Shown: positions 9,437 to 18,706, counted from the stretch's first letter. The stretch: 64,000 bases of DNA from Flavobacterium tructae (GCF_002217475.1 NZ_MUHH01000025.1:62001-126000); one strand, 5' to 3'. Program-made: numbers and translations. The notes: generated from the letters alone by a model not told the origin.

Positions 9437-9930
9437 TTATTTTCTATTTCTATTATTTATTATTCAGATTGCTCACTATTCATTATTTCAATCTATTAAT
9501 CAATCGTATTTTGAACCTTTCTTTTCTGAAACCTTTAAGTAATTAATGAATTTAGAAATTTGATCAATTATAATTTGTGCATTAGCATTTAACTCTAAAA
9601 ATGTAATCTCATTAATATACTTTCTATCAAAACATCTTTGCAATTGAGCTTTTGTTTCACAACATGATCCTCTGGAGTAGCTTAAAAAAGTAATAAACTC
9701 TTTATTACCCCCTCGACCAAAACCTTCCGCAATATTATCCATCACTGAACCTGAAGACCCATTAATCTGTTCTCTCAACTTAAAATCCTGACCTAAAGCT
9801 GTTGTCAAAATTAAATTCCAAACTTGATTACTTTGTTCCCTTGCCAATTTATAAATCACCATTTCTTCAAAAGAACTGTAATTTGCCATATTTTAAATAA
9901 TAAAAAATAGAAATAAATAATAATTTAATC
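9437..9930. repeat. Imperfect AT-rich inverted repeats flanking the four-helix bundle gene
   Basis: The left flank (about 9437-9466), read on the minus strand, and the right flank (about 9895-9927), read on the plus strand, share AATAATAAA...AATAGAAATA...AATAAT over roughly 30 bp. The two flanks are inverted relative to each other and bracket a single small gene. The match is imperfect and compositionally biased, so the call is tentative. Confidence 0.4.
9500..9889 (-). CDS. Four-helix bundle protein (S23 / 23S rRNA intervening-sequence family)
   Basis: The 129-residue protein matches the four-helix bundle family first seen in 23S rRNA intervening sequences. It opens with YSSFEEMVIYKLAREQSNQVW, then SSGSVMDNIAEGFGRGGNKEFITFLSYSRGSCCE (the conserved helix 2-3 region), then a C-terminal helix. 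Structures of the family form pentamers, and the biological role is not settled. Here it lies in ordinary intergenic DNA, not in rRNA. Both flanks carry similar AT-rich sequence in inverted orientation, which hints at past insertion. The C-terminus ends in a charged tail EKKGSKYD. Confidence 0.9.
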   Translation of the reverse strand: MANYSSFEEMVIYKLAREQSNQVWNLILTTALGQDFKLREQINGSSGSVMDNIAEGFGRGGNKEFITFLSYSRGSCCETKAQLQRCFDRKYINEITFLELNANAQIIIDQISKFINYLKVSEKKGSKYD

Positions 9931-10677
9931 TCTCTTAACAATTGTCGACGAGGCTTGTGCCGTACTCATGACCACTAAATCAGCAATATTAACGTGATAC
10001 GGTCTTGAAACTACAAAATGAATAATATCTGCAATATCTTCTGCTTGCAGCGGATCGAAACCTTTGTATACATTTAAAGCTCTCTCAGTATCTCCTTTAA
10101 AACGTACTTCACTAAATTCGGTTGCCACCATACCGGGATGAATTCCTCCAACTCTAATTCCGAAAGGATTTAAGTCGATTCGCATTCCGGCTGTAATCGC
10201 ATCAACGGCATGTTTACTTCCGCAATACACATTTCCGTTCGGATATACTTCTTTTGCGGCTGTTGAACCAATGTTTATAATATGACCTGATTTTTTGGCT
10301 GTCATTTTCGGAATCACCGCTTTTGAAACGTATAAAAGTCCTTTTACATTGATGTCAATCATAGCATCCCAATCGTCTAAATCACCGGTCTGAATCGGGT
10401 CTAAACCATGAGCATTTCCGGCATTATTAATCAAAATATCAATATCTGAAAAGGATGCAGGAAGAGAAGCAATTTTTTCAAGAACATCTTTTTTGTCCCG
10501 AACATCAAATGCTAAAGAATGTACTGCTGTAAACTCAGAAAGTTCTTTTTCAAGTTCGTTTAAGCGATCCATACGTCTTCCGCAAAGGATCACTTTAAAA
10601 TTGTTTTTGGCCAGTATTTGTGCGGTTGCTTTTCCAATTCCGCTTGTGGCTCCAGTAATTAAAACTGTTTTTTTCAT
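9925..10677 (-). CDS. SDR-family NAD(P)-dependent oxidoreductase (YdfG-like)
   Basis: This is a classical short-chain dehydrogenase of 250 residues. The cofactor loop TGATSGIG is at residues 8-15, NNAG at 84-87, the catalytic serine is S138 in NIGSTA, and the YxxxK pair is Y151/K155 in YCGSK. An Arg-rich patch after strand 2 (CGRRMDR) favours NADP over NAD. The closest functional class is the YdfG 3-hydroxy-acid / serine dehydrogenase group, but substrate cannot be assigned. An aldo/keto reductase lies upstream on the same strand, separated by a 16-bp perfect inverted repeat. Confidence 0.88.
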   Translation of the reverse strand: MKKTVLITGATSGIGKATAQILAKNNFKVILCGRRMDRLNELEKELSEFTAVHSLAFDVRDKKDVLEKIASLPASFSDIDILINNAGNAHGLDPIQTGDLDDWDAMIDINVKGLLYVSKAVIPKMTAKKSGHIINIGSTAAKEVYPNGNVYCGSKHAVDAITAGMRIDLNPFGIRVGGIHPGMVATEFSEVRFKGDTERALNVYKGFDPLQAEDIADIIHFVVSRPYHVNIADLVVMSTAQASSTIVKRD

Positions 10678-10692
10678 TGTATATTTTTATTT

Positions 10693-10742
10693 TTTTGCCA
10701 CAGATTAATCAATCATCTCTAATCCGTTAATCTGTGGCAAAA
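10693..10742. repeat. 16-bp perfect inverted repeat between two oxidoreductase genes
   Basis: TTTTGCCACAGATTAA at 10693-10708 is repeated in inverted form at 10727-10742 with an 18-base loop. It lacks a good T-run on the minus strand, so it is not a textbook terminator. The word 'gccacagatta' resembles dispersed spacer repeats I recall from other Bacteroidota genomes. Confidence 0.7.
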
Positions 10743-10796
10743 TATTTTTAGCATTTTCCCTGAATACTCAAATCTGAATACGGAACACTTAAAAAC

Positions 10797-11669
10797 TTAA
10801 GCAACATCGTCGCCCATGCTTTCTGTCCAGATCGCAAACCAGTCTTCTTTATCCATTTCCAATTCTACTGCTTTCATCAACGACTGAATTCTGGCAATAT
10901 TAACAGTTCCCGCAATCGGAATTACCTTAGCAGGATGTTTTAAAATCCAAGCCAGTAAAAGGGTATCCGAACCAAATCCGTATTTCTTCACTAAATCCGA
11001 AAAAAGCTTTTTCAAACGACGTGTTTTTTTAGTGTCTTCTCTAAAAACCGTTCCAAGCGGATTCCATGACAAAGGACGAATCCCGTGAGTTTGCATATAA
11101 TCGAAACTTCCGTCAACCATCGGTTCGAAATTCGTTGCCGAAAATTGCACCTGATTATAGCTCACTTCGGTTTTCTGACGAATCAATTCGGTTTGAGAAC
11201 TTGTAAAATTCGAAAGTCCGAAATCAATAATTTTCCCTTCTGATTTTAACTTTTCAACGGCTTCCGCAATTTCATCAGTCTGCATCAACGGACTAGGTCT
11301 GTGCAGTAAAAAAACGTCCACATAATCTGTCTTTAGTTTCTTTAGTGATTCTTCAACAGACCACACAATATATTCTTTAGAGTAGTCGTAATGTTTGATT
11401 GTATTTTTACGGCTTTCGGCAATCATCTGAATACCGCATTTGGTGATTAATTGTAATTTTTCACGTGAAATTTTACTGGCCTGAAATGCTTTTCCAAAAT
11501 CCGCTTCAGTAGTATAAGCTCCGTAAATATCTGCGTGATCAAAAGTAGTAATTTTGTTTTCGATACAGATCTGTATCATGTTTTCCATTTCTTTAAGCGT
11601 TAGGTTTTTATCCCATACACCCCAATTCATAGTGCCCGAAATAATAGGCGATAATGCTGTTTTACTCAT
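10797..11669 (-). CDS. Aldo/keto reductase (YdhF-like)
   Basis: The 290-residue TIM-barrel oxidoreductase carries the catalytic tetrad: D44 and Y49 in FDHADIYG, K77 in LITKCG, and H123 in VFLLHRPSP. The C-terminal NADPH-binding segment IPIAGTVNIARIQSL is present. Family members reduce aldehydes and ketones with NADPH in the cytoplasm; substrate is unknown. It is transcribed toward the SDR gene and divergently from the moxR-bat cluster. Confidence 0.9.
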   Translation of the reverse strand: MSKTALSPIISGTMNWGVWDKNLTLKEMENMIQICIENKITTFDHADIYGAYTTEADFGKAFQASKISREKLQLITKCGIQMIAESRKNTIKHYDYSKEYIVWSVEESLKKLKTDYVDVFLLHRPSPLMQTDEIAEAVEKLKSEGKIIDFGLSNFTSSQTELIRQKTEVSYNQVQFSATNFEPMVDGSFDYMQTHGIRPLSWNPLGTVFREDTKKTRRLKKLFSDLVKKYGFGSDTLLLAWILKHPAKVIPIAGTVNIARIQSLMKAVELEMDKEDWFAIWTESMGDDVA

Positions 11670-11881
11670 GATTTTATTGCGTTATTTTTGGTAATAAATA
11701 TGCTTTTCTGAAGCATAATCACCAAAGTTCTTAAAAATATAAAAATAGATTCCCAATTCGTCCTTAAAATTAGGTCTTTGGTCGAAGTTTTAACCATTTT
11801 TTAACATCTTACTTCTCAAAAAATATTCAATTTGCACTCTCAAAAGTTAGGCATAAAAATCAAGGTTTTAAAAATATTTAT

Positions 11882-12886
11882 ATGGAAGAAAATACAACGA
11901 CTTTAGACATTAGAGCGATAAATGACAAAATTGAAAGAGAAAGTGCTTTTATAGACCTTCTTACAATGGAAATGAACAAAGTTATTGTGGGCCAAAAACA
12001 TATGGTCGAGCGTTTACTAATCGGACTTTTAGGACAAGGGCACATTTTGCTTGAAGGTGTTCCGGGATTAGCCAAAACTTTAGCGATAAATACATTGTCG
12101 CAAGCGGTTCAGGGATCGTTCAGCCGTATTCAGTTTACTCCTGACTTATTGCCTGCCGATGTTATTGGAACAATGATTTACAACATCAAAGCCAACGAAT
12201 TTTCCATTAAAAAAGGGCCAATTTTCGCTAATTTCGTTCTTGCCGATGAGATCAACCGTGCTCCCGCAAAAGTACAATCGGCACTTTTAGAGGCGATGCA
12301 GGAAAAGCAGGTTACCATTGGCGATACCACTTTCAAATTAGATCGTCCGTTTTTAGTTCTTGCTACCCAAAACCCTGTCGAGCAGGAAGGAACTTACCAG
12401 CTTCCTGAAGCGCAGGTCGATCGTTTTATGCTTAAAACTGTAATTGATTATCCAAAAATTGACGAAGAGCGTTTCGTAATTCGTCAAAACTTAAAAGGAA
12501 GTTACGAAAAAGTAAATCCTGTAGTTTCTGTAGAGCAAATCTTGCGTGCACAAGAAGCTGTTCGTGAAGTTTACATGGACGAAAAAATAGAAAAATACAT
12601 CTTAGATATCATCTTTGCTACCCGTTATCCGGAAAAATACAAGCTTGCCGACTTAAAACCTCTTATCAGCTTTGGAGCATCACCACGTGGAAGTATCAAT
12701 TTAGCTAACGCAGCAAAATGTTATGCTTTCATCAAACGTCGTGGTTATGTAATTCCTGAAGATGTTCGTGCAGTAGTACACGATGTTCTGCGTCACAGAG
12801 TTGGTATCACTTATGAGGCTGAAGCCGAAAACATTACTTCTGTAGACATTATCAACAAAATCGTAAACGAGATTGAGGTACCTTAA
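11882..12886 (+). CDS. MoxR-family AAA+ ATPase, first gene of the aerotolerance (bat) cluster
   Basis: The 334-residue MoxR ATPase has Walker A GVPGLAKT at residues 59-66, Walker B FVLADEINRAPAKVQ, and sensor-1 region LATQNPVEQEGTYQLPEAQVDRF. MoxR ATPases act with VWA-domain partners as chaperone-like modules. Here the partners are the downstream DUF58 and Bat proteins in the classical Bacteroidota order. A 21-aa-scale spacer with a repeated 'gtttcaagtttcag' word separates it from the next gene. The whole run through batE is co-directional and probably one transcription unit. Confidence 0.96.
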   Translation: MEENTTTLDIRAINDKIERESAFIDLLTMEMNKVIVGQKHMVERLLIGLLGQGHILLEGVPGLAKTLAINTLSQAVQGSFSRIQFTPDLLPADVIGTMIYNIKANEFSIKKGPIFANFVLADEINRAPAKVQSALLEAMQEKQVTIGDTTFKLDRPFLVLATQNPVEQEGTYQLPEAQVDRFMLKTVIDYPKIDEERFVIRQNLKGSYEKVNPVVSVEQILRAQEAVREVYMDEKIEKYILDIIFATRYPEKYKLADLKPLISFGASPRGSINLANAAKCYAFIKRRGYVIPEDVRAVVHDVLRHRVGITYEAEAENITSVDIINKIVNEIEVP

Positions 12887-12892
12887 AAATTT

Positions 12893-12958
12893 GTTTCAAG
12901 TTTCAGGTTTCAGGTTGTTGCAAGACTAACTTGAAACTTTAAAACTTTAAACTTTAAA
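12893..12958. repeat. Spacer carrying a dispersed 14-bp word and its inverted partner
   Basis: GTTTCAAGTTTCAG at 12893-12906 is followed by the partial complement 'aacttgaaactttaaaactttaaac'. Exactly the same 14-mer occurs at 48174-48187 inside the NAD locus, so this is a dispersed spacer element rather than a gene-specific signal. Confidence 0.65.
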
Positions 12959-12966
12959 CAAATAAA

Positions 12967-13830
12967 ATGGATACAAAAGAGCTTTTAAAAAAAGTACGGA
13001 AAATAGAAATCAAAACCAAAAGACTGAGTAATCATATCTTTTCGGGAGAATATCACTCTTCCTTTAAAGGGCGAGGAATGACTTTTAGTGAAGTACGTCA
13101 ATACCAATATGGCGATGATATTCGTAACATCGATTGGAATGTAACGGCGCGCTACAACGAAGCTCACGTAAAAGTTTTTGAAGAAGAGCGTGAGCTAACC
13201 ATGGTTTTAATGGTAGACATCTCGGGCTCTGAAGGTTTTGGCTCAAAAAGTCAGTTTAAAAAAGACATCGTCACCGAAATTGCGGCAACGATGGCTTTTT
13301 CGGCTACACAAAATAATGATAAAATTGGTTTAATATTATTCTCTGACAATGTAGAGTTGTATATTCCCCCAAAAAAAGGACGTTCTCATGTACTCCGAAT
13401 CATTCGTGAGTTAATTGAATTTGAACCAAAGAGTCACAAAACCGATATTTCGCAAGCTTTGAAATTCCTGTCCGGAACACAAAAAAAGAAAGCGATCGTC
13501 TTTATGATTTCCGATTTCATGGCCGAAAATTATGAGCAGACTTTAAAAATTGCTTCTAAAAAACATGATATCACCGGTGTTCGTGTGTATGATATCCGTG
13601 AGGAAAAAATTCCGAATTTAGGAATGGTAAGTATGCTGGATGCCGAAACAGGGAAAATTCAATTGGTAAATACCGGCTCAAAAACAGTACGACTGAATTA
13701 CGAAAAACACTATCAGGACAGAGTGAATTATTTCAAGGATATTTTTAGTAAATCCGGAGCTGGTGTCGTAAATACAAGAGTCGACGAAAATTACGTGACC
13801 AAATTATTAGGTTATTTCAAATCAAGATAA
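12967..13830 (+). CDS. DUF58 domain protein of the bat cluster
   Basis: The 287-residue cytoplasmic protein shows the DUF58 signature GRGMTFSEVRQYQYGDDIRNIDWNVTAR near residues 36-63. A VWA-like core follows with the MIDAS-type motif MVDISGSEGFGSK and the later IGLILFSDNVELYIPPKKGRSH. DUF58 proteins are the constant partner of MoxR ATPases. It is 80 bp downstream of moxR. No transmembrane segment is seen, unlike the DUF58 proteins of some other phyla. Confidence 0.93.
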   Translation: MDTKELLKKVRKIEIKTKRLSNHIFSGEYHSSFKGRGMTFSEVRQYQYGDDIRNIDWNVTARYNEAHVKVFEEERELTMVLMVDISGSEGFGSKSQFKKDIVTEIAATMAFSATQNNDKIGLILFSDNVELYIPPKKGRSHVLRIIRELIEFEPKSHKTDISQALKFLSGTQKKKAIVFMISDFMAENYEQTLKIASKKHDITGVRVYDIREEKIPNLGMVSMLDAETGKIQLVNTGSKTVRLNYEKHYQDRVNYFKDIFSKSGAGVVNTRVDENYVTKLLGYFKSR

Positions 13831-13960
13831 TTTAGATTGTCAGACTGTTAGATTACACGAATTATAGAATCTTTAGATAAAAAAATCCGTTTAAATCTGT
13901 GTCATCCGTGTTCCATTTTTAAGCATTCATTTTAGACCAAAATCTGAAATCAAAAACCAA

Positions 13961-15595
13961 ATGAAATTAAAATTTTACATATTTTTATTTTTACTTTCCT
14001 CAGCTGTTTTTGCGCAACAAAAACAAGTTGAGACAAGCATTGATACAACAAAAAATAAAATTGGTGCCGAGTTTAAACTAACTCTTAAAACAGTTGTAAG
14101 TTCAAAATCTAAGGTTGTTTTTCCCAAACTAAAAAACATTGGTCCTTTAGAGGTTATTCAATCCTATCCTATCGACACTGTTAAGAAAAATGACACTTAC
14201 GAACTGATTAAAAAATACGGATTAACCCAATTTGATTCCGGAAAATATACTATTCCGTCTATTAAAATTTTAATTGACAAGAAGCCATACGCAACAGATT
14301 CTATTCGCGTTGAAGTGGCCAATGTAAAAGTCGATACGTTACAGCAAAAAATGTACGACATCAAGGACATTACAGCTGCTGACAATTCGATTGGTGACTG
14401 GTGGATTTATGTTTTGATTCTGATTCTAATTCTTGCCATCGGAGCGTTTGTTTATTGGTATGTTAAGAAACATCAAAAGAAAAAGATAGAAGAGGAAGTT
14501 TACAAAACTCCTATCGAAAAAGCGACTAGTTTATTGAACAATCTGGAGCAGAAAGAACTGGTACAAAAAGGAGAAATTAAAGAATACTATAGTGAATTGA
14601 CGGATATTGCCCGAAACTACATCGAGGAGGCAATTCATATTCCGGCAATGGAAAGCACCACTTCTGAATTGATTCAGGCCATCAGAACTGCTTCTACCAA
14701 AAAGAAGATGACTTTAACACCGGAAACCGTTGAAAACCTAGAACGTGTTTTACGTCAGGCAGATTTAGTGAAATTTGCAAAATCCAAACCCTTAGAGTTT
14801 GAAATCACAGAAGACCGAAATAAAATTCAGAAAGTAATCCTGACACTTGATAATGCTATTCCAACCGAAGTACCGGCAGAAGAAGAGGATCAATTATTGA
14901 ACGAAGCACAAAAACAAAAACAGATAAAACTTCAGTTGTTAAAGAAACGCAACAAACGTATTGCGATCTCAGTAGGATCTGTTTTATTTTTACTGATTGC
15001 CACCACTGCCTTCTTTATCGTTACAAAAGGTTTTAATTATGTAAAAGATAATGTAATCGGACATCCTTCAAAAGAATTATTAGAAGGGGAATGGGTAAAA
15101 AGTGAGTACGGAAACCCAGGCATCCTGATTGAAACTCCTAAGGTTTTAAAACGTATGGATACTCAAAAAGTCCTTCCGAAAGAAACTATGGCCCTAATCA
15201 AAGAAATGCAGCTTTTCGCCTACGGAAGTATGGTTGGAAACTTCTACGTAACCGTTTCTACCAGCAAGTTTAAGAATCCTGTAGAGCTTGACTTAGCCAA
15301 AGCATTAGAAGGTTCTTTAAAAGTTATTGAAGCTCAGGGCGGACAAAATATTATTGTGAAACAAGAAGATTTCCAAACCAATGAAGGTGTTCAGGGACTA
15401 AAAGGATACGGAACCATGACCGTTTTCAATCCGATTGACAAAACAAGTACAAAAGCATATTATGAACTTTTACTTTTTAAACAAGATCAGGGATTACAAC
15501 AGATCTTGATTTTACACGAAGAAGGAGACACCTATGCCAATGATATTACAACCAGAATATTAAATTCTGTAGAACTTAGAAAAGCGAGTAACTAA
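13961..15595 (+). CDS. BatD-like (DUF4381-type) membrane protein in the bat cluster
   Basis: The 544-residue protein has a signal peptide (1-18, ending AVFAQ) and an Ig-like periplasmic domain similar to the BatD N-terminus: 'IGAEFKLTLKTVVSSKSKVVFPKLKNIGPLEVIQSYPID'. A first membrane helix (WWIYVLILILILAIGAFVYW) lies near residue 147, and an acidic cytoplasmic helical region follows. A second helix (AISVGSVLFLLIATTAFFIV) lies near residue 338. The C-terminal domain is of unknown function. It is fused in organisation to batA: its TAA overlaps the batA ATG by one base, which implies translational coupling. Confidence 0.8.
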   Translation: MKLKFYIFLFLLSSAVFAQQKQVETSIDTTKNKIGAEFKLTLKTVVSSKSKVVFPKLKNIGPLEVIQSYPIDTVKKNDTYELIKKYGLTQFDSGKYTIPSIKILIDKKPYATDSIRVEVANVKVDTLQQKMYDIKDITAADNSIGDWWIYVLILILILAIGAFVYWYVKKHQKKKIEEEVYKTPIEKATSLLNNLEQKELVQKGEIKEYYSELTDIARNYIEEAIHIPAMESTTSELIQAIRTASTKKKMTLTPETVENLERVLRQADLVKFAKSKPLEFEITEDRNKIQKVILTLDNAIPTEVPAEEEDQLLNEAQKQKQIKLQLLKKRNKRIAISVGSVLFLLIATTAFFIVTKGFNYVKDNVIGHPSKELLEGEWVKSEYGNPGILIETPKVLKRMDTQKVLPKETMALIKEMQLFAYGSMVGNFYVTVSTSKFKNPVELDLAKALEGSLKVIEAQGGQNIIVKQEDFQTNEGVQGLKGYGTMTVFNPIDKTSTKAYYELLLFKQDQGLQQILILHEEGDTYANDITTRILNSVELRKASN

Positions 15596-16596
15596 TGGAT
15601 AAGATAACTTTTTTAAATCCGGAATTTTTTTGGTTGTTTCTGTTAATCCCAATTGCGATCGCTTGGTTTTTCTGGAAACGCAACCAGCAATCGGCGACTT
15701 TAAAAATGAGTTCAACTCAGGGTTTCAAAAACAGCGAATCGCTATTGACCAAATTAAAACCTTGTTTATATGTTTTCAGGATTATCGCTTTAAGCTCTTT
15801 AATTATTGCTTTAGCGAGACCAAGAACAGTAGACATCAGCAATCAGACCAAGACCACGAAAGGGATTGATATCGTAATGGCAATTGACGTTTCGGGAAGT
15901 ATGCTGGCCAAAGATTTAAAGCCAAACCGTATGGAAGCTTTAAAAAGAGTCGCGGCAGATTTTGTTGGGGAAAGACCAAACGACAGAATCGGATTAGTTT
16001 TATATGCCTCAGAAGCTTATACCAAAACTCCAGTTACAAGTGATAAAGCCATTATCTTAGAAGCTATAAAAGGAATCAAATACGATACAGTGCTGCAAGA
16101 CGGAACGGGAATTGGAATGGGATTGGCAACCGCTGTAAATCGTTTAAAAGACAGTAAAGCAAAAAGCCGTGTGATTATTTTGATGACTGATGGAGTAAAC
16201 AATGCCGGTTTTATCGAGCCAGAAACTGCTTCTGACATTGCGAAACAATACGGAATAAAGGTCTACACGATCGGAATTGGTACCAACGGAATGGCTCCGT
16301 CGCCATACGCATACGCACCAAACGGAGGTTTCCTGTTTAAAATGCAAAAAGTAGAAATCGACGAGCAATTGATGAAAAGTATTGCCCGTAAAACAGACGG
16401 AACTTACTTCAGAGCTACCAGCAACGATCGATTAGCCGAAATATACAGTGCCATCAATAAACTCGAAACTACCGAAATACAGGAACTAAAATTCTACGAT
16501 TACGACGAAAAGTACCGAGTATTTGTTTTACTTGCCGCCTTTTTGTTAGTATTGGAAGTAGGATTAAGAAATACAGTTTACAGAAGCTTCATTTAA
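15595..16596 (+). CDS. batA: Aerotolerance protein BatA (VWA domain membrane protein)
   Basis: The 333-residue protein has two N-terminal hydrophobic helices (FFWLFLLIPIAIAWFFW and VFRIIALSSLIIALA), a VWA domain, and a C-terminal helix near 311-325. The MIDAS motif DVSGS is at residues 98-102, followed by conserved TxxT and late D residues (LMTDGVNNAG). BatA and BatB form membrane-associated complexes in Bacteroidota. The locus was named for aerotolerance in Bacteroides fragilis; a mechanistic role is not established. It overlaps the preceding gene by one base. Confidence 0.92.
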   Translation: MDKITFLNPEFFWLFLLIPIAIAWFFWKRNQQSATLKMSSTQGFKNSESLLTKLKPCLYVFRIIALSSLIIALARPRTVDISNQTKTTKGIDIVMAIDVSGSMLAKDLKPNRMEALKRVAADFVGERPNDRIGLVLYASEAYTKTPVTSDKAIILEAIKGIKYDTVLQDGTGIGMGLATAVNRLKDSKAKSRVIILMTDGVNNAGFIEPETASDIAKQYGIKVYTIGIGTNGMAPSPYAYAPNGGFLFKMQKVEIDEQLMKSIARKTDGTYFRATSNDRLAEIYSAINKLETTEIQELKFYDYDEKYRVFVLLAAFLLVLEVGLRNTVYRSFI

Positions 16597-16734
16597 TTTT
16601 GAAAAAATTATAAAATTCCAATAATAAAATTCCAAATAACAAATTGGAATTTAGGAATTTAAAAAAGAATAGCTTTTAGCGCAACAACAAAAATTGGAAT
16701 TTGGAATTTAGATTCTTGGAATTTTAGAAATTAT
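16597..16734. repeat. AT-rich spacer with repeated 'aaattggaattt' words
   Basis: The batA-batB gap contains several inverted copies of AAATTCCAA / TTGGAATTT, able to form nested hairpins. No open reading frame is seen. The arms resemble terminator stems elsewhere in the window (for example 6161-6207). No good T-run follows on the plus strand, so readthrough into batB is likely. Confidence 0.5.
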
Positions 16735-17769
16735 ATGGAATTAGACGAAAAAAAATATTTATACCTTTTATTCTTACTCCCGATTGTGGCGTGTATTTTT
16801 CTTTTCAATATGTATTGGAAAAAGAAAAAACAGCGTGAATTTGGTGATCTTGAAATGGTAAAAAGACTTAGCCCGGAACGCTCTGTTTTTAAACCTGTCC
16901 TAAAATTATCGGTATTGCTTTTGGCACTTGCCTGTTTAATTATCGGATTGGTAAATCCGAAGATTGGGACTAAAATGGAAACCGTAAAACGGGAAGGAAT
17001 CGATATTGTTTTTGCCGTTGACGTTTCAAAAAGTATGCTTGCCGAAGATGTGGCACCAAGCCGTTTGGAGAAAAGTAAACAGCTGGTTTCTCAAATCATC
17101 AACAATTTAGGAAGTGACCGAATCGGGATCGTAGCCTATGCCGGAAGTGCCTTTCCGGTTTTACCGATTACTTCCGATTATAGTGTTGCCAAAATGTTCC
17201 TGCAAAGCATGACTCCTGATATGGTTTCTTCACAAGGAACTTCTTTGGATGAGGCCATCAGACTTTCTTCTACTTATTTTGACGAAAAAAGCAAAACCAG
17301 TAAATTACTGATTCTGATTTCTGACGGAGAAGACCACTCTGAAGGTGCTACCGCTGCTGCAGAAGAAGCCAATAAAATGGGGATGAAAATTATTACCATT
17401 GGTGTTGGAACTGAAAAAGGAGGCACCATTCCATTAAAAGAAAATGGCGTAGTCAGAGGTTATCAAAAAGACCAAAACGGGCAAACCGTTACCACAAAAT
17501 TAAATCAGGAAGATTTAAAAAATATTGCAAAAGCGACCAAAGGTGGTTATGTTTACGGCGGAAATACCAAAGAAGTGCTGGAATACATCAAGAATGCCTT
17601 AAATAACATTCAGAAAACAGAATTCGAAGCAACTCAAATGGCCGATTTTCAATCGCAATTTCAGTGGTTCATCGGATTTGCTTTTCTGTTGTTGTTTTTA
17701 GACATTTTCCTTTTGGAAAGAAAAACAAACTGGATTAAAGAGTTGAATTTATTTAACGAAAAGAAATAA
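16735..17769 (+). CDS. batB: Aerotolerance protein BatB (VWA domain membrane protein)
   Basis: The 344-residue paralogue of BatA has the same topology: helices near residues 8-26 and 56-74, a VWA domain, and a C-terminal helix (WFIGFAFLLLFLDIFLL). The MIDAS motif reads DVSKS at 96-100, with the D-x-S-x-S metal ligands intact but the central glycine replaced by lysine. 'LILISDGEDHSEG' supplies the late MIDAS aspartate. batC begins about 40 bp later. Confidence 0.92.
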   Translation: MELDEKKYLYLLFLLPIVACIFLFNMYWKKKKQREFGDLEMVKRLSPERSVFKPVLKLSVLLLALACLIIGLVNPKIGTKMETVKREGIDIVFAVDVSKSMLAEDVAPSRLEKSKQLVSQIINNLGSDRIGIVAYAGSAFPVLPITSDYSVAKMFLQSMTPDMVSSQGTSLDEAIRLSSTYFDEKSKTSKLLILISDGEDHSEGATAAAEEANKMGMKIITIGVGTEKGGTIPLKENGVVRGYQKDQNGQTVTTKLNQEDLKNIAKATKGGYVYGGNTKEVLEYIKNALNNIQKTEFEATQMADFQSQFQWFIGFAFLLLFLDIFLLERKTNWIKELNLFNEKK

Positions 17770-17811
17770 TTGTTTCCCATAAAACCGGAAACAAAACATA
17801 AAAAAATTAGA

Positions 17812-18585
17812 ATGAAAAATTTACTTCTTTATATTTTACTCACATTTTCTTTAGCAGTTTCTGCTCAGGAGAAAGACAAGACATTGCCTGAGGCTAATGA
17901 AGAATATAAGCAGAATAAATTTACGGACGCAGAAGCCAATTACAGAATTTCAGAATCAAAATTCCCAAAACGTACTGCTGCTCCTTATAATCTGGGAAAC
18001 ACTATATACAAACAAAATCAGGTTTCTGAGGCTAAGTTTGCTTACGCTAAAGCGATAAAAAATGCTAAAGCAAGACCTGATAAACACAAGGCATTTCATA
18101 ATTTAGGGAATGTCTTTATGAAAGAGAAAAATTATACACAGGCCGTTGAAGCTTACAAAGAAGCTTTGCGTAACGACCCTGCCGATGATGAGACTCGTTA
18201 CAATTATGCTTTGGCCAAACAGAAACTAAAAGAAAATCCTCCGAAAAACGACAAAAACAAAGACAAGGATAAAGATAAAAAGAACGACAAAAAAGACGAT
18301 CAGAAAAAAGACGGCGACAACAAAGACAAAAAGGACGGAAAAGACGATCAGAAAAAAGACGACAAAGGCGATAAAGACAAAGATAAAAAAGACGGTAAAA
18401 ATGACCCTAAGAAAGATGACAAATCAGACAACAAAGGGGAGCCAAAACCAATGCCTGGAGGTATATCTAAAGAAAGAGTTCAGAATTTGCTGGATGCCGT
18501 AAACAACGAAGAAAAGAAAATTCAGGACAAAGTCAACGCCCAAAAAGTAAAAGGTAACCCGAAAAAAACAGAAAAAGACTGGTAG
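17812..18585 (+). CDS. batC: BatC, TPR protein with a long Lys/Asp low-complexity tail
   Basis: The start chosen is the ATG giving MKNLLLYILLTFSLAVSAQ, a clean signal peptide; an upstream TTG would add 14 polar residues before it. Residues about 25-140 contain TPR repeats ('AAPYNLGNTIYKQNQVSEAKFAYAKAI', 'HKAFHNLGNVFMKEKNYTQAVEAYKEAL'). A tract of about 70 residues made almost only of K, D, N and G follows, then a short helical C-terminus. BatC is predicted to work with BatB and BatE in the envelope. The low-complexity tract is prone to length change by repeat slippage. Confidence 0.88.
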   Translation: MKNLLLYILLTFSLAVSAQEKDKTLPEANEEYKQNKFTDAEANYRISESKFPKRTAAPYNLGNTIYKQNQVSEAKFAYAKAIKNAKARPDKHKAFHNLGNVFMKEKNYTQAVEAYKEALRNDPADDETRYNYALAKQKLKENPPKNDKNKDKDKDKKNDKKDDQKKDGDNKDKKDGKDDQKKDDKGDKDKDKKDGKNDPKKDDKSDNKGEPKPMPGGISKERVQNLLDAVNNEEKKIQDKVNAQKVKGNPKKTEKDW

Positions 18586-18706
18586 GATTCTTAGGTTAAC
18601 CGTTTATTCGTTTAACTGTTAATTCGGACAAACAGCAAAACTGTAGAAAAACGATTAAACAAATTACCAATTAAACGATTCAACATAAAAAAAGATTAAA
18701 CAAGTA
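18586..18706. other. batC-batD spacer
   Basis: This 121-bp AT-rich gap repeats 'aaacgattaaac' and its complement 'gtttaatcgttt'-like words ('cgtttattcgtttaactg'). No open reading frame or clear terminator is present. It is probably transcribed as part of the bat operon. Confidence 0.45.

Noticed and set aside
9303..9542. 79-codon plus-strand frame spanning the AlbA_2 gene start and the spacer
   Set aside because: It is antisense to the AlbA_2 gene and to the C-terminus of the four-helix gene, with no ribosome site or homology.
9500..9889. Four-helix bundle gene as an rRNA intervening sequence
   Set aside because: No 16S or 23S rRNA sequence surrounds it.
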